NCBI RefSeq assembly: GCF_009908285.1
Contig: NZ_JAAARM010000015.1
Coordinates: 1-64,000 of the forward strand
Direction: 5' to 3'
Length of the DNA: 64,000 bases
Source: Pseudomonas sp. Fl4BN1
GTDB taxonomy: Bacteria; Pseudomonadota; Gammaproteobacteria; Pseudomonadales; Pseudomonadaceae
Both the position numbers and the translations under genes were made by a program. The notes beneath the pieces are model-generated. The model saw nothing but the letters and a program-made list of their open reading frames with translations. It was not told where the DNA came from and did no database searches. This document shows positions 1 through 8,255 of the stretch, piece by piece; within the stretch, counting starts at the first letter, position 1, and the number at the start of each line of letters is the position of its first letter.

Positions 1-118
1 GGGTCAGAGAGACTGGATCAGCTGCTTGGGTGGGTGGGGAAGCCAGGGTCAGTCCCAGCAAAGTGATGGTCAAGCCGCGCAGAAGGGATGTTGGAAGGAG
101 GGTATTTCTGAACATCAT
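1..118 (-). CDS. 5' end of a secreted or outer-membrane protein gene, truncated by the window edge
   Basis: Reading leftwards from an ATG at 118 (or the adjacent ATG at 115) gives an open frame to base 1. It begins MMFRNTLLPTSLLRGL, continues into a hydrophobic stretch and ends PPTQA-ADPVSLT. This is a clear signal peptide: basic residue, hydrophobic core, A-x-A-like cleavage site. A GAGG ribosome-binding sequence lies about 8 bases before the first ATG. Only about 39 codons are visible, so the family cannot be named; the mature start would suit a periplasmic binding protein or a TonB-dependent receptor, but that is a guess. A 14-base perfect palindrome lies about 50 bases upstream. Confidence 0.62.
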   Translation of the reverse strand, partial: MMFRNTLLPTSLLRGLTITLLGLTLASPPTQAADPVSLT

Positions 119-164
119 TCGCAGGTTTCCTCACTGTAGCGTCGCAAAAACTTGTAACAATCAT

Positions 165-178
165 AAACGATATCGTTT
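165..178. promoter_or_regulatory. 14-bp perfect palindrome, possible operator
   Basis: The sequence AAACGATATCGTTT is self-complementary and sits between the leftward secreted-protein gene and the tRNA-Leu terminator. It has the size and position of a repressor operator for the leftward gene. The regulator cannot be named from the sequence. Confidence 0.35.
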
Positions 179-237
179 CTCATGTGGGTTTTGCGGAGGT
201 AGCAGGAGGCGGAGAGATATAGGGAGGGCGTAAACGC

Positions 238-261
238 AAAAACCCGCTTTCGCGGGTTTTT
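238..261 (-). terminator. Rho-independent terminator of the first tRNA-Leu
   Basis: AAAAACCCGC, a short loop and GCGGGTTTTT form a stem followed by a T-run when read leftwards. It lies just beyond the 3' end of the tRNA gene at 297-383. An almost identical copy follows the second tRNA gene. Confidence 0.8.
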
Positions 262-296
262 GTGAGACTTGAAAGCGCTGCTTTCAAGTTTTGAAT

Positions 297-383
297 TGGT
301 GCCCAGAAGAAGACTCGAACTTCCACGACCTTGCGGTCACCAGCACCTGAAGCTGGCGTGTCTACCAATTTCACCATCTGGGC
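297..383 (-). tRNA. tRNA-Leu, anticodon CAG (copy 1)
   Basis: The minus strand folds as an 87-base class II tRNA. The acceptor stem is GCCCAGA/TCTGGGC, the anticodon stem CCAGC/GCTGG encloses the loop TTCAGGT with anticodon CAG, and a variable arm with GACCGCAAGGTC is present. The T-arm contains GTTCGAGTC and the 3' CCA is encoded. The mature sequence appears the same as that of the copy at 549-635. It has its own promoter at 417-445 and terminator at 238-261. Confidence 0.95.
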
Positions 384-416
384 AGTATCGACGTTGTCGC
401 CGTGTCGATGGAGCGC

Positions 417-445
417 ACTATACGGAGAGCGTTTTGATCTGTAAA
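417..445 (-). promoter_or_regulatory. Sigma-70 promoter of tRNA-Leu copy 1
   Basis: On the minus strand a -35 TTTACA (440-445) and a -10 TATAGT (417-422) are separated by exactly 17 bases. The same arrangement precedes the second tRNA copy, which supports its being functional. A GC-rich discriminator (gcgc) follows the -10, as expected for a stable-RNA gene. Confidence 0.75.
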
Positions 446-484
446 CCCCTGTTTTGGTTTTATTAAATCAAACACTTAGAATGC

Positions 485-508
485 AAAAACCCGCTTTCGC
501 GGGTTTTT
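485..508 (-). terminator. Rho-independent terminator of the second tRNA-Leu
   Basis: The hairpin AAAAACCCGC / GCGGGTTTTT is repeated here. It lies leftward of tRNA copy 2 and so terminates it before the promoter of copy 1. Confidence 0.8.
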
Positions 509-548
509 GTTTGAGCGTTGAAATTGTTCTAATCTCAAGCTCTTGAAT

Positions 549-635
549 TGGTGCCCAGAAGAAGACTCGAACTTCCACGACCTTGCGGTCACCAGCACCT
601 GAAGCTGGCGTGTCTACCAATTTCACCATCTGGGC
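549..635 (-). tRNA. tRNA-Leu, anticodon CAG (copy 2)
   Basis: This is an 87-base class II tRNA on the minus strand, apparently identical to the copy at 297-383, with anticodon CAG and encoded CCA. It is flanked by its own promoter (670-698) and terminator (485-508). The two genes therefore form a head-to-tail duplication with a period of about 252 bases. Flanking sequence is only partly conserved. Confidence 0.95.
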
Positions 636-669
636 AGCATCGCTGACGTCTCCGTCGTCGATGGCGCGC

Positions 670-698
670 ACTATACGGACGCTCTTTTAAGCTGTAAA
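670..698 (-). promoter_or_regulatory. Sigma-70 promoter of tRNA-Leu copy 2
   Basis: On the minus strand TTTACA (693-698) and TATAGT (670-675) are separated by 17 bases and followed by a GC-rich discriminator (gcgcgcc). It matches the promoter of copy 1 base for base in both hexamers. Confidence 0.75.
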
Positions 699-860
699 CC
701 CCAAGGATCAAAAAATCTTGAAAAAAGTTGATGGGATCATGCTTAAGGACGTTTCTGGAGTGCTACGGAGGATTTTCCAGCGTTGTCTGAGCCTGAAATT
801 TCCCGTTTCAATACGCGTATGCCAAACTAACCCGCATATAGACAAGGTGAAATTTATCTA

Positions 861-3488
861 ATGGCCGATTGGCAGTCCCTCGATCCCGAGGCCGCTCGTG
901 AAGCGGAAAAATACGAAAACCCTATTCCTAGCCGCGAACTTATCCTCCAGCACCTTGCTGATCGGGGTTCGCCTGCTAGTCGCGAGCAGTTGGTAGAAGA
1001 GTTTGGTCTGACCACAGAGGACCAGCTCGAAGCCCTGCGCCGCCGCCTGCGCGCCATGGAGCGCGATGCTCAACTGATCTACACCCGTCGCGGTACCTAT
1101 GCGCCGGTAGACAAGCTCGACCTGATTCTCGGCCGCATAAGCGGTCACCGCGATGGCTTTGGTTTCCTGGTGCCGGACGACGGCAGCGACGACCTGTTCA
1201 TGAGCCCTGCGCAAATGCGCCTAGTGTTCGATGGCGATCGCGCTCTGGCCCGGGTTTCTGGCCTGGACCGCCGTGGTCGTCGCGAAGGCGTGATCGTCGA
1301 AGTGGTGTCCCGTGCTCACGAAAGCGTTGTTGGTCGTTACTTCGAAGAAGGCGGTATCGGCTTCGTGGTGGCGGATAACCCGAAGATCCAGCAGGAAGTG
1401 CTGGTGACTCCGGGGCGCAACGCCAATGCCAAGGTCGGTCAGTTCGTTGAGGTTAAGATCACTCACTGGCCGACGCCGCGCTTCCAGCCGCAAGGCGACG
1501 TGGTAGAGGTGGTGGGCAACTACATGGCCCCCGGCATGGAAATCGACGTTGCCCTGCGCACCTACGATATTCCTCATGTATGGCCTGAAGCCGTGCTCAA
1601 GGAAGCTGCCAAGCTTAAGCCGGAAGTGGAAGACAAGGACAAAGAGAAGCGCATCGACCTGCGTGATCTGCCGTTCGTCACCATCGACGGTGAAGACGCC
1701 CGCGACTTCGATGATGCGGTCTTCTGCGAAGCCAAGCCTGGCAAGCTGCGCCTGTTCGGTGGCGGCTGGAAACTGTACGTGGCGATTGCCGACGTCTCCA
1801 GCTACGTGAAGATCGGTTCGGCCCTGGACGCTGAGGCTCAGGTGCGCGGCAACTCGGTGTATTTCCCTGAGCGGGTGATCCCGATGCTGCCCGAGCAGTT
1901 GTCCAACGGACTGTGCTCGCTGAATCCGAAAGTCGATCGTTTGGCCATGGTCTGCGAAATGACCATCTCCAAGTCCGGCGAGATGACCGACTATCAGTTC
2001 TATGAGGCGGTGATCCACTCCAAGGCGCGTCTGACCTACAACAAGGTCAGCGCTATTCTCGAACAGCCGAAAACCACCGAAGCCAAGCAGTTGCGTGGTG
2101 AATACGCTGACGTCGTGCCGCACCTCAAGCAGCTGTATGCGCTGTACAAGGTCCTGCTCGGTGCCCGGCATGCCCGTGGTGCCATCGACTTCGAAACCCA
2201 GGAAACCCGGATCATCTTCGGTTCCGAGCGCAAGATTGCCGAGATTCGTCCGACCACGCGCAACGATGCTCACAAGCTGATCGAGGAATGCATGCTGGCG
2301 GCCAACGTGGCCACTGCCGAGTTCCTCAAGAAGCACGAGATTCCGGCTCTGTACCGGGTGCACGATGGTCCGCCGCCGGAGCGTCTGGAAAAGCTCCGTG
2401 CTTTCCTTGGCGAACTGGGCTTGTCCCTGCATAAGGGCAAGAATGGTCCAACGCCGAAGGACTATCAGGCTCTGCTGGAAACCATCAAGGACCGTCCGGA
2501 TTACCACTTGATCCAGACCGTGATGCTGCGCTCCCTGAGTCAGGCGGTGTATAGCGCCGATAACCAGGGGCACTTCGGCCTGAATTACGAAGCCTATACC
2601 CACTTCACCTCGCCGATCCGTCGTTACCCAGACCTGCTGACCCACCGGGCCATTCGCAGTGTCATCCACTCCAAGCAGGACACGCCACACGTGCGTCGCG
2701 CTGGAGCAATGACGATTCCGAAGGCGCGTATCTATCCGTACGATGAGGCAATTCTGGAGCAGCTCGGCGAGCAGTGCTCGATGAGCGAGCGCCGCGCCGA
2801 CGAGGCTACTCGCGACGTGGTGAACTGGCTCAAGTGCGAGTTCATGAAGGATCGCGTGGGTGAGTCCTTCCCGGGTGTGATCACGGCCGTTACCGGTTTT
2901 GGTCTGTTCGTCGAGTTGACCGATATCTACGTTGAAGGCCTGGTGCACGTCACCGCCTTGCCGGGTGACTACTACCACTTCGATCCTGTGCATCACCGCC
3001 TGGCGGGCGAGCGCACCGGTCGCAGCTTCCGCCTGGGTGACACCGTGGAAGTGCGGGTGATGCGCGTCGACCTCGACGAGCGCAAGATCGATTTCGAGAT
3101 GGCAGAAAAAACCATCAGCGCCCCGATCGGTCGAAAAAAACGCGGCACTGCGGATGCGCCAGTGAGCAAAACTGTCGAGGCGTCTGCTCCGGCCAAGGCC
3201 GGACGTCGCAGCTCCACCAAGGAAAAGGCCGGTGAGGCTTATCGTCCGAGCGATGCTGCGGCGAAAAATGCCGAACTGCGCAAAAGTCGTGAAATGAAGC
3301 AGGCGCTGCTGACTGAAGCGAAAAGCGGTGGCAAGGCGGCTTCTGGTGGAAAGTCCGGCAAGTCGGCTCCTGCAAGAAATAGCGACAAGCCCGCCAAACC
3401 GAGCAAACATCGTAAAGGTCCGCCCAAGGCGGGCTCCGCTTCCGGTGCGAAAAGCTCTGGGGCGCGTAAACCTAAGGCCAAGTCATGA
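861..3488 (+). CDS. rnr: Ribonuclease R
   Basis: This is a 3'-5' processive exoribonuclease that degrades structured RNA (mRNA and rRNA quality control, tmRNA-linked decay) in the cytoplasm. The 875-residue product has N-terminal helix-turn-helix and cold-shock domains (about 20-240), an RNB catalytic domain (about 260-590), an S1 domain (about 665-750) and a long Lys/Ala/Ser-rich basic tail from about 760. The metal-binding aspartates are D276, D282, D284 and D285 in DGEDARDFDDAV, matching the E. coli RNase R set. An AAGGTGA ribosome-binding sequence (about 843-849) precedes the ATG. The gene overlaps rlmB by four bases (ATGA), so the two are translationally coupled, as elsewhere in Pseudomonas. 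Confidence 0.97.
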   Translation: MADWQSLDPEAAREAEKYENPIPSRELILQHLADRGSPASREQLVEEFGLTTEDQLEALRRRLRAMERDAQLIYTRRGTYAPVDKLDLILGRISGHRDGFGFLVPDDGSDDLFMSPAQMRLVFDGDRALARVSGLDRRGRREGVIVEVVSRAHESVVGRYFEEGGIGFVVADNPKIQQEVLVTPGRNANAKVGQFVEVKITHWPTPRFQPQGDVVEVVGNYMAPGMEIDVALRTYDIPHVWPEAVLKEAAKLKPEVEDKDKEKRIDLRDLPFVTIDGEDARDFDDAVFCEAKPGKLRLFGGGWKLYVAIADVSSYVKIGSALDAEAQVRGNSVYFPERVIPMLPEQLSNGLCSLNPKVDRLAMVCEMTISKSGEMTDYQFYEAVIHSKARLTYNKVSAILEQPKTTEAKQLRGEYADVVPHLKQLYALYKVLLGARHARGAIDFETQETRIIFGSERKIAEIRPTTRNDAHKLIEECMLAANVATAEFLKKHEIPALYRVHDGPPPERLEKLRAFLGELGLSLHKGKNGPTPKDYQALLETIKDRPDYHLIQTVMLRSLSQAVYSADNQGHFGLNYEAYTHFTSPIRRYPDLLTHRAIRSVIHSKQDTPHVRRAGAMTIPKARIYPYDEAILEQLGEQCSMSERRADEATRDVVNWLKCEFMKDRVGESFPGVITAVTGFGLFVELTDIYVEGLVHVTALPGDYYHFDPVHHRLAGERTGRSFRLGDTVEVRVMRVDLDERKIDFEMAEKTISAPIGRKKRGTADAPVSKTVEASAPAKAGRRSSTKEKAGEAYRPSDAAAKNAELRKSREMKQALLTEAKSGGKAASGGKSGKSAPARNSDKPAKPSKHRKGPPKAGSASGAKSSGARKPKAKS

Positions 3489-4240
3489 GTCAGTTGGAAA
3501 AGATCTACGGCGTGCATGCTGTGGAAGCATTGCTGCGTCACCATCCCAAGCGGGTCAAGCAGATCTGGTTGGCTGAAGGGCGCAGTGAGCCTCGGGTTCA
3601 GGCGTTGGTGGATCTGGCGGCGCAGAACCGGGTTTCTGTCGGTCAGGCCGAGCGGCGTGAAATGGACGCTTGGGTTGAGGGTGTGCATCAGGGCGTGGTG
3701 GCGGAGGTCAGTCCGAGCCAGGTGTGGGGCGAAGCCATGCTCGATGAGCTATTGGATCGCACCGAAGGCGCGCCGCTGTTGTTGGTGCTCGATGGCGTGA
3801 CCGATCCGCACAACCTCGGCGCTTGCTTGCGCACCGCCGATGCGGCAGGTGCCTTGGCTGTGTTGGTGCCCAAGGACAAGTCGGCAACCTTGACGCCGAC
3901 CGTGCGTAAAGTGGCCTGCGGTGCTGCGGAAGTGATTCCGTTGGTGGCCGTGACCAACCTCGCGCGCACCCTGGAAAAACTCCAGCAGCGTGGTCTGTGG
4001 ATCGTCGGCACTGCCGGCGAGGCTGAGCAGGAGTTGTACGATCAGGACCTCACTGGCCCGACCATCATCATCATGGGGGCGGAAGGCAAGGGCATGCGTC
4101 GCCTGACTCGTGAGCATTGCGACTACCTGGTGCGCCTGCCAATGGCTGGCAGTGTCAGCAGTCTCAACGTGTCCGTGGCCACTGGCGTGTGTCTCTTTGA
4201 AGCCATGCGTCAACGCAGCGCCAAGACCAAGAAGTCCTGA
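3485..4240 (+). CDS. rlmB: 23S rRNA (guanosine-2'-O-)-methyltransferase RlmB
   Basis: This SpoU/TrmH-family enzyme 2'-O-methylates a G in the peptidyl-transferase region of 23S rRNA (G2251 in E. coli), using S-adenosylmethionine. The 251-residue protein has an N-terminal L7Ae-like substrate-binding domain (about 1-75) and a trefoil-knot SPOUT domain. SpoU motif 1 is visible as DPHNLGACLRTADAAGA, with IIIMGAEGKGMRRLTREHCD and SVSSLNVSVATGVCLFE as motifs 2 and 3. The start overlaps the rnr stop (ATGA). Length is usual for the family. Confidence 0.96.
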   Translation: MSQLEKIYGVHAVEALLRHHPKRVKQIWLAEGRSEPRVQALVDLAAQNRVSVGQAERREMDAWVEGVHQGVVAEVSPSQVWGEAMLDELLDRTEGAPLLLVLDGVTDPHNLGACLRTADAAGALAVLVPKDKSATLTPTVRKVACGAAEVIPLVAVTNLARTLEKLQQRGLWIVGTAGEAEQELYDQDLTGPTIIIMGAEGKGMRRLTREHCDYLVRLPMAGSVSSLNVSVATGVCLFEAMRQRSAKTKKS

Positions 4241-4248
4241 CGCTCTTC

Positions 4249-4314
4249 TATAGGAGTCGGCTTGCCGGCGGACCGCATGCTACCGTCCATCGCCGGCAAG
4301 CAGGCTCCTATAGG
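4249..4314. repeat. Pseudomonas REP inverted pair
   Basis: The two arms, ctataggagtcggcttgccggcg and its imperfect inverse ending caggctcctatagg, form a REP-type palindrome directly downstream of rlmB. It may also act as a transcription end or mRNA-stabilising element. Confidence 0.7.
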
Positions 4315-4341
4315 TTGTTGTTCAAATAATCACCAATTGCC

Positions 4342-4370
4342 TTGCGCCGCTGTTCCCCCTTCTCTACAAT
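4342..4370 (+). promoter_or_regulatory. Sigma-70 promoter of the rpsF operon
   Basis: TTGCGC (4342-4347) and TACAAT (4365-4370) are separated by exactly 17 bases, about 120 bases before rpsF. The leader between about 4377 and 4489 contains a CCGC-TTATAG-GCGG hairpin (4450-4463). In gamma-proteobacteria the rpsF leader can bind the S6:S18 complex for autoregulation. Whether this hairpin does so is inference. Confidence 0.6.
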
Positions 4371-4489
4371 TACGCCCCTTGCCGTGACGGCAGGCGCATA
4401 TGTGCCTATCTCTGGCAAGACACACCAGTGTCATTCACTCCTTGTCTGACCGCTTATAGGCGGCAGGCTACAACCCGTAAGGAGCATTC

Positions 4490-4915
4490 ATGCGTCATTA
4501 CGAAATCATCTTTTTGGTCCACCCGGATCAAAGCGAGCAAGTCGGCGGCATGGTTGAGCGTTACACCAAGCTGATCGAAGAAGACGGCGGCAAAATCCAC
4601 CGTCTGGAAGATTGGGGCCGTCGTCAACTGGCCTACGCAATCAACAATGTTCACAAGGCTCACTACGTGATGCTGAACGTTGAGTGCACCGGTAAAGCCC
4701 TGGCTGAACTGGAAGACAACTTCCGTTACAACGATGCAGTGATCCGTAACCTGGTCATCCGTCGCGAAGAAGCCGTTACCGGCCAATCCGAGATGCTCAA
4801 GGCTGAAGAAAACCGCAGTGAGCGCCGTGAGCGTCGTGACCGTCCTGAGCATTCTGACAGCGCCGATGGCGATGACAGCGATAACAGCGACGCCAGCGAT
4901 AACGCTGACGAGTAA
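4490..4915 (+). CDS. rpsF: Small ribosomal subunit protein bS6
   Basis: S6 of the 30S subunit, which heterodimerises with S18 on the central domain of 16S rRNA. The 141-residue product starts MRHYEIIFLVHPDQ and contains the conserved RLEDWGRRQLAYAI stretch. The C-terminal tail from about residue 105 is rich in Glu, Asp, Ser and Arg and ends in an acidic run, typical of the Pseudomonas version. An AAGGAG ribosome-binding site at 4479-4484 fixes the start. It is the first gene of the rpsF-rpsR-(DUF2232)-rplI operon. Confidence 0.98.
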   Translation: MRHYEIIFLVHPDQSEQVGGMVERYTKLIEEDGGKIHRLEDWGRRQLAYAINNVHKAHYVMLNVECTGKALAELEDNFRYNDAVIRNLVIRREEAVTGQSEMLKAEENRSERRERRDRPEHSDSADGDDSDNSDASDNADE

Positions 4916-4943
4916 TCCACGGACCTTTTGAGGAGCCAATTAC

Positions 4944-5174
4944 ATGGCACGTTTCTTCCGTCGTCGTAAATTCTGCCGCTTCACCGCTGAAGACGTGAAA
5001 GAGATCGATTACAAAGATCTCAACACTCTGAAAGCTTATGTATCCGAGACCGGCAAAATCGTTCCAAGCCGCATCACCGGTACCAAAGCTCGTTATCAGC
5101 GTCAGCTGGCCACCGCTATCAAGCGCGCCCGCTTCCTGGCCCTGCTGGCCTACACCGACAGCCACGGCCGCTGA
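4944..5174 (+). CDS. rpsR: Small ribosomal subunit protein bS18
   Basis: The 76-residue basic protein [17 protein letters not shown]... is the S18 partner of S6 in the 30S platform. The core [11 protein letters not shown], the [16 protein letters not shown]-contact segment and the end TDSHGR are canonical. TGAGGAG lies just before the start. It follows rpsF by 28 bases in the same operon. Confidence 0.98.
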
Positions 5175-5210
5175 GACCGGGCAGTCGACAAGTAGTAAGG
5201 GATTGAATGC

Positions 5211-6107
5211 ATGCGCGCCTTAGCTGAGTTCATCATGCGCGGTCGTGTGCAGGCCACGTTAGTCGTGGCCGGATCTGCGGCATTGCCGCTGTTGTTCTGG
5301 TTGAGTGCCGCTGCGGGTTGCCTTGTGCTCCTTCGGCGCGGTTCGGACGCCCTTGGCGTCCTCGGAGTCGGGGTGCTTTCAGCATTGATTTGCTGGCACT
5401 TCCAGAAAGACCCCAGTGCACTGTTGGTGCTGCTTGGGTCTTGCGGTCTGGCGCTGGTGTTGCGCGCCGGCCACTCCTGGAATCGTGTGCTGTTGGCGAG
5501 CGTGGCGATTGCGCTGTTGTGTGTAGCGATATTGGGGACGTTGTTCAGTCCCTTTGTCGATGCGGTGACGCAGGAACTTGTAAAGGTCCTGCCACTGATG
5601 TTGGGTGAGGTCTACCAGCAGCTTTCGGTAGATCAGCGAGCCAACCTCGCCTCACTCGTTGCACCTATGGTGATCGGTTCGATTGCGATGATGTTCCAGG
5701 TCTTCAGCGTGCTGTGCCTGATTCTTGGGCGCTACTGGCAAGCGTCGTTGTACAACCCCGGTGGTTTTGGTCGCGAATTTCGCCAGATCAGAATCCCCAA
5801 GGGACCCTTGATGTTGCTGCTGGCATTGATGTTTGTGGGGCCGATTCTGAGCCCGCAAATGTGGATTCTGGTGCCGTTTTGCAGCGTACCACTGGTCCTC
5901 GCCGGGCTGGCCCTGATGCACGGGCTGGTGGCGCAGAAAAGACTGGCCAATTTCTGGCTGGTCGGGGTTTACGTCACGCTGCTGCCTTTGATGCACCTGC
6001 TCGTCCCGTTGCTCGTGGTCCTGACCATTGTTGACAGCCTGATTGATTTTCGCGGTCGTTTGGCGCCGAAAGACGCCGATGACGGCTCTGCGAACGGTGA
6101 AGGTTAA
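5211..6107 (+). CDS. DUF2232-type multi-pass membrane protein in the rpsF-rplI operon
   Basis: The 298-residue protein is very hydrophobic, with about eight membrane segments, beginning MRALAEFIMRGRVQA and ending in a short polar tail (RLAPKDADDGSANGEG). It resembles the YybS/DUF2232 membrane proteins found between rpsR and rplI in many pseudomonads. No catalytic motif is visible and its function is unknown. It lies 36 bases after rpsR and 19 bases before rplI, so it is almost certainly co-transcribed with the ribosomal proteins. Confidence 0.85.
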   Translation: MRALAEFIMRGRVQATLVVAGSAALPLLFWLSAAAGCLVLLRRGSDALGVLGVGVLSALICWHFQKDPSALLVLLGSCGLALVLRAGHSWNRVLLASVAIALLCVAILGTLFSPFVDAVTQELVKVLPLMLGEVYQQLSVDQRANLASLVAPMVIGSIAMMFQVFSVLCLILGRYWQASLYNPGGFGREFRQIRIPKGPLMLLLALMFVGPILSPQMWILVPFCSVPLVLAGLALMHGLVAQKRLANFWLVGVYVTLLPLMHLLVPLLVVLTIVDSLIDFRGRLAPKDADDGSANGEG

Positions 6108-6126
6108 AAGTTAAGAGGATTTTCAC

Positions 6127-6573
6127 ATGCAACTGATCCTTCTGGAAAAAGTCGCCAACCTGGGCAACCTGGGCGACAAAGTGAATGTTAAGGCTGGTTA
6201 CGGCCGTAACTACCTGCTGCCTTACGGCAAAGCCACTGCTGCGACCGCTGCCAACCTGGCTGCGTTCGAAGAGCGTCGTGCTGAGCTGGAAAAACTGGCT
6301 GCAGACCGTAAAACTTCGGCTGAAAGCCGCGCTGCCCAACTGGCTGAGCTGGAAGTGACTATCACTGCCACCGCCGGTGACGAAGGCAAGCTGTTCGGTT
6401 CGATCGGTACCCACGATATCGCTGATGCACTGACCGCCTCTGGCGTTGAAGTTGCAAAAAGCGAAGTTCGTCTGCCGAACGGCACCATCCGCAACGTAGG
6501 CGAATTCGACGTAGCCGTGCACCTGCACGCTGAAGTTGAAGCAACCGTACGCGTTGTTGTGGTGGCTGCTTAA
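6127..6573 (+). CDS. rplI: Large ribosomal subunit protein bL9
   Basis: L9 binds 23S rRNA near the L1 stalk and limits frameshifting. The 148-residue protein has the N-terminal RNA-binding domain MQLILLEKVANLGNLGDKV with the signature GYGRNYLLPYGKA. A long connecting helix spans about 45-75, and the C-terminal domain contains GKLFGSIGTHDIADAL. AGAGGA lies before the ATG. It is the last gene of the ribosomal operon and is followed by a strong terminator. Confidence 0.98.
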   Translation: MQLILLEKVANLGNLGDKVNVKAGYGRNYLLPYGKATAATAANLAAFEERRAELEKLAADRKTSAESRAAQLAELEVTITATAGDEGKLFGSIGTHDIADALTASGVEVAKSEVRLPNGTIRNVGEFDVAVHLHAEVEATVRVVVVAA

Positions 6574-6618
6574 GCAGCACTTGTCGGCTGGCACCCTCGG
6601 GTGCTTGTCGGTAACATC

Positions 6619-6655
6619 GGGCACGATCCTGTTTACAGGTCGTGCCCTTTGTCTT
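6619..6655 (+). terminator. Rho-independent terminator after rplI
   Basis: GGGCACGA (6619-6626) pairs with TCGTGCCC (6640-6647), followed by the T-rich run TTTGTCTTT. It closes the rpsF operon and separates it from dnaB. Confidence 0.75.
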
Positions 6656-6699
6656 TCTGCTGATCCTGATTTCCACACCCCCCCGAATTCCAAGTGGCC

Positions 6700-8097
6700 A
6701 TGAACGATATCTCCGCTCCCGAGCAATACGATCTGCAAACCGCTGCCCTGAAGGTGCCGCCGCATTCCATCGAGGCCGAACAGGCCGTGCTCGGTGGTCT
6801 GATGCTGGACAACAACGCCTGGGAGCGTGTGCTTGATCAAGTCTCGGACGGCGACTTCTATCGGCATGACCACCGCCTGATCTTCCGCGCGATCGCCAAG
6901 CTGGCCGATCAGAACATGCCGATCGACGTGGTCACCCTGTCCGAGCAATTGGACAAGGAAGGCCAGACGTCCCAGGTGGGTGGCCTGGGCTACCTCGGCG
7001 AGCTGGCGAAGAACACCCCGTCGGTGGCCAACATCAAGGCCTATGCGCAGATCGTGCGTGCGCGGGCAACCTTGCGGCAATTGATCGGCATCGCTACCGA
7101 GATCGCCGACAGTGCATTCAACCCCGAAGGCCGTACGGCGGAAGAGATTCTCGACGAAGCTGAGCGACAGATCTTCCAGATCGCCGAGGCCCGGCCAAAA
7201 ACCGGCGGCCCGGTGAGCGTGAATGACCTGCTGACCAAGGCCATCGACCGTATCGACACCTTGTTCAACACCGACAACGCGATTACCGGCCTGTCCACCG
7301 GCTACACCGATCTCGACGAGAAGACCAGTGGCCTGCAGCCGGCCGACCTGATCATCGTTGCTGGCCGTCCGTCGATGGGCAAGACCACCTTTGCGATGAA
7401 CCTGGTGGAGAACGCGGTACTGCGCAGCGACAAGGCGGTGCTGGTGTACTCCCTGGAAATGCCAGGTGAATCGCTGATCATGCGTATGTTGTCGTCCCTC
7501 GGCCGTATCGACCAGACCAAGGTCCGTTCCGGTCAGCTGGAAGATGACGACTGGCCGCGCCTGACCTCGGCGGTCAACTTGCTCAATGACCGCAAACTGT
7601 TCATCGACGATACCGCGGGCATCAGCCCGTCGGAAATGCGCGCACGGACCCGGCGCCTGGTCCGCGAGCACGGTGACGTCGGGCTGATCATGATCGACTA
7701 CCTGCAATTGATGCAGATCCCGGGTTCGGGCGGCGACAACCGGACCAACGAAATTTCCGAGATCTCCCGTTCCTTGAAGGCTCTGGCCAAGGAATTCAAT
7801 TGCCCGGTGGTGGCGCTGTCACAGCTCAACCGCTCCCTGGAGCAACGGCCGAACAAGCGCCCGATCAACTCCGACTTGCGCGAATCCGGAGCGATCGAGC
7901 AGGACGCCGACGTCATCATGTTCGTCTACCGGGACGAGGTCTATCACCCGGAAACCGAGCACAAAGGCATCGCCGAGATCATCATCGGCAAGCAGCGGAA
8001 CGGCCCCATCGGCTTTGTCCGCCTGGCCTTCATCGGCAAGTACACGCGCTTCGAGAACCTCGCGCCGGGCAGTTACAACTTCGACGACGACGAATAA
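6700..8097 (+). CDS. dnaB: Replicative DNA helicase DnaB
   Basis: This hexameric 5'-3' helicase unwinds DNA at the replication fork and recruits primase. The 465-residue product has the N-terminal DnaB domain (PHSIEAEQAVLGGLM, about 20-125), a linker, and the RecA-like helicase domain. Walker A is GRPSMGKT at 222-229, and IMIDYLQLM forms the Walker B region. The C-terminal SDLRESGAIEQDADVIMF motif is complete. I chose the ATG at 6700 (MNDISAPEQYD); a GTG two codons upstream (6694) is also open. No intein interrupts the motifs. Confidence 0.97.
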   Translation: MNDISAPEQYDLQTAALKVPPHSIEAEQAVLGGLMLDNNAWERVLDQVSDGDFYRHDHRLIFRAIAKLADQNMPIDVVTLSEQLDKEGQTSQVGGLGYLGELAKNTPSVANIKAYAQIVRARATLRQLIGIATEIADSAFNPEGRTAEEILDEAERQIFQIAEARPKTGGPVSVNDLLTKAIDRIDTLFNTDNAITGLSTGYTDLDEKTSGLQPADLIIVAGRPSMGKTTFAMNLVENAVLRSDKAVLVYSLEMPGESLIMRMLSSLGRIDQTKVRSGQLEDDDWPRLTSAVNLLNDRKLFIDDTAGISPSEMRARTRRLVREHGDVGLIMIDYLQLMQIPGSGGDNRTNEISEISRSLKALAKEFNCPVVALSQLNRSLEQRPNKRPINSDLRESGAIEQDADVIMFVYRDEVYHPETEHKGIAEIIIGKQRNGPIGFVRLAFIGKYTRFENLAPGSYNFDDDE

Positions 8098-8147
8098 CCC
8101 GTCTGGGCTCTCCTGGTGCCGGCATGCCGGTGCAGCGGGTCACACTG

Positions 8148-8182
8148 AATTCCGACCATTGCGGTCGGAATTGGTTATTTTT
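8148..8182 (+). terminator. Rho-independent terminator after dnaB
   Basis: AATTCCGACC (8148-8157) and GGTCGGAATT (8163-8172) form a perfect 10-bp stem with a five-base loop, followed shortly by TTATTTTTT. Confidence 0.8.
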
Positions 8183-8255
8183 TGTGCTATATTCCGCGCC
8201 CGCGAATTTCCCGTAAATCCACGCGTCCTCTTCTACGCCAACACCGGTCATCGAC

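Noticed and set aside
30..233. Plus-strand 67-codon frame at the left end
   Set aside because: It overlaps the leftward signal-peptide gene and the palindrome, is Arg-rich and lacks a ribosome-binding site.
297..635. Integration site of a mobile element at the tRNA-Leu genes
   Set aside because: No integrase, attachment-site repeat beyond the tRNA copies or atypical base composition is visible; the copies are complete.
1221..3410. 729-codon open frame on the minus strand opposite rnr
   Set aside because: It lies wholly inside a clear RNase R gene. High GC at third positions creates long antisense frames, and its translation shows no domain.
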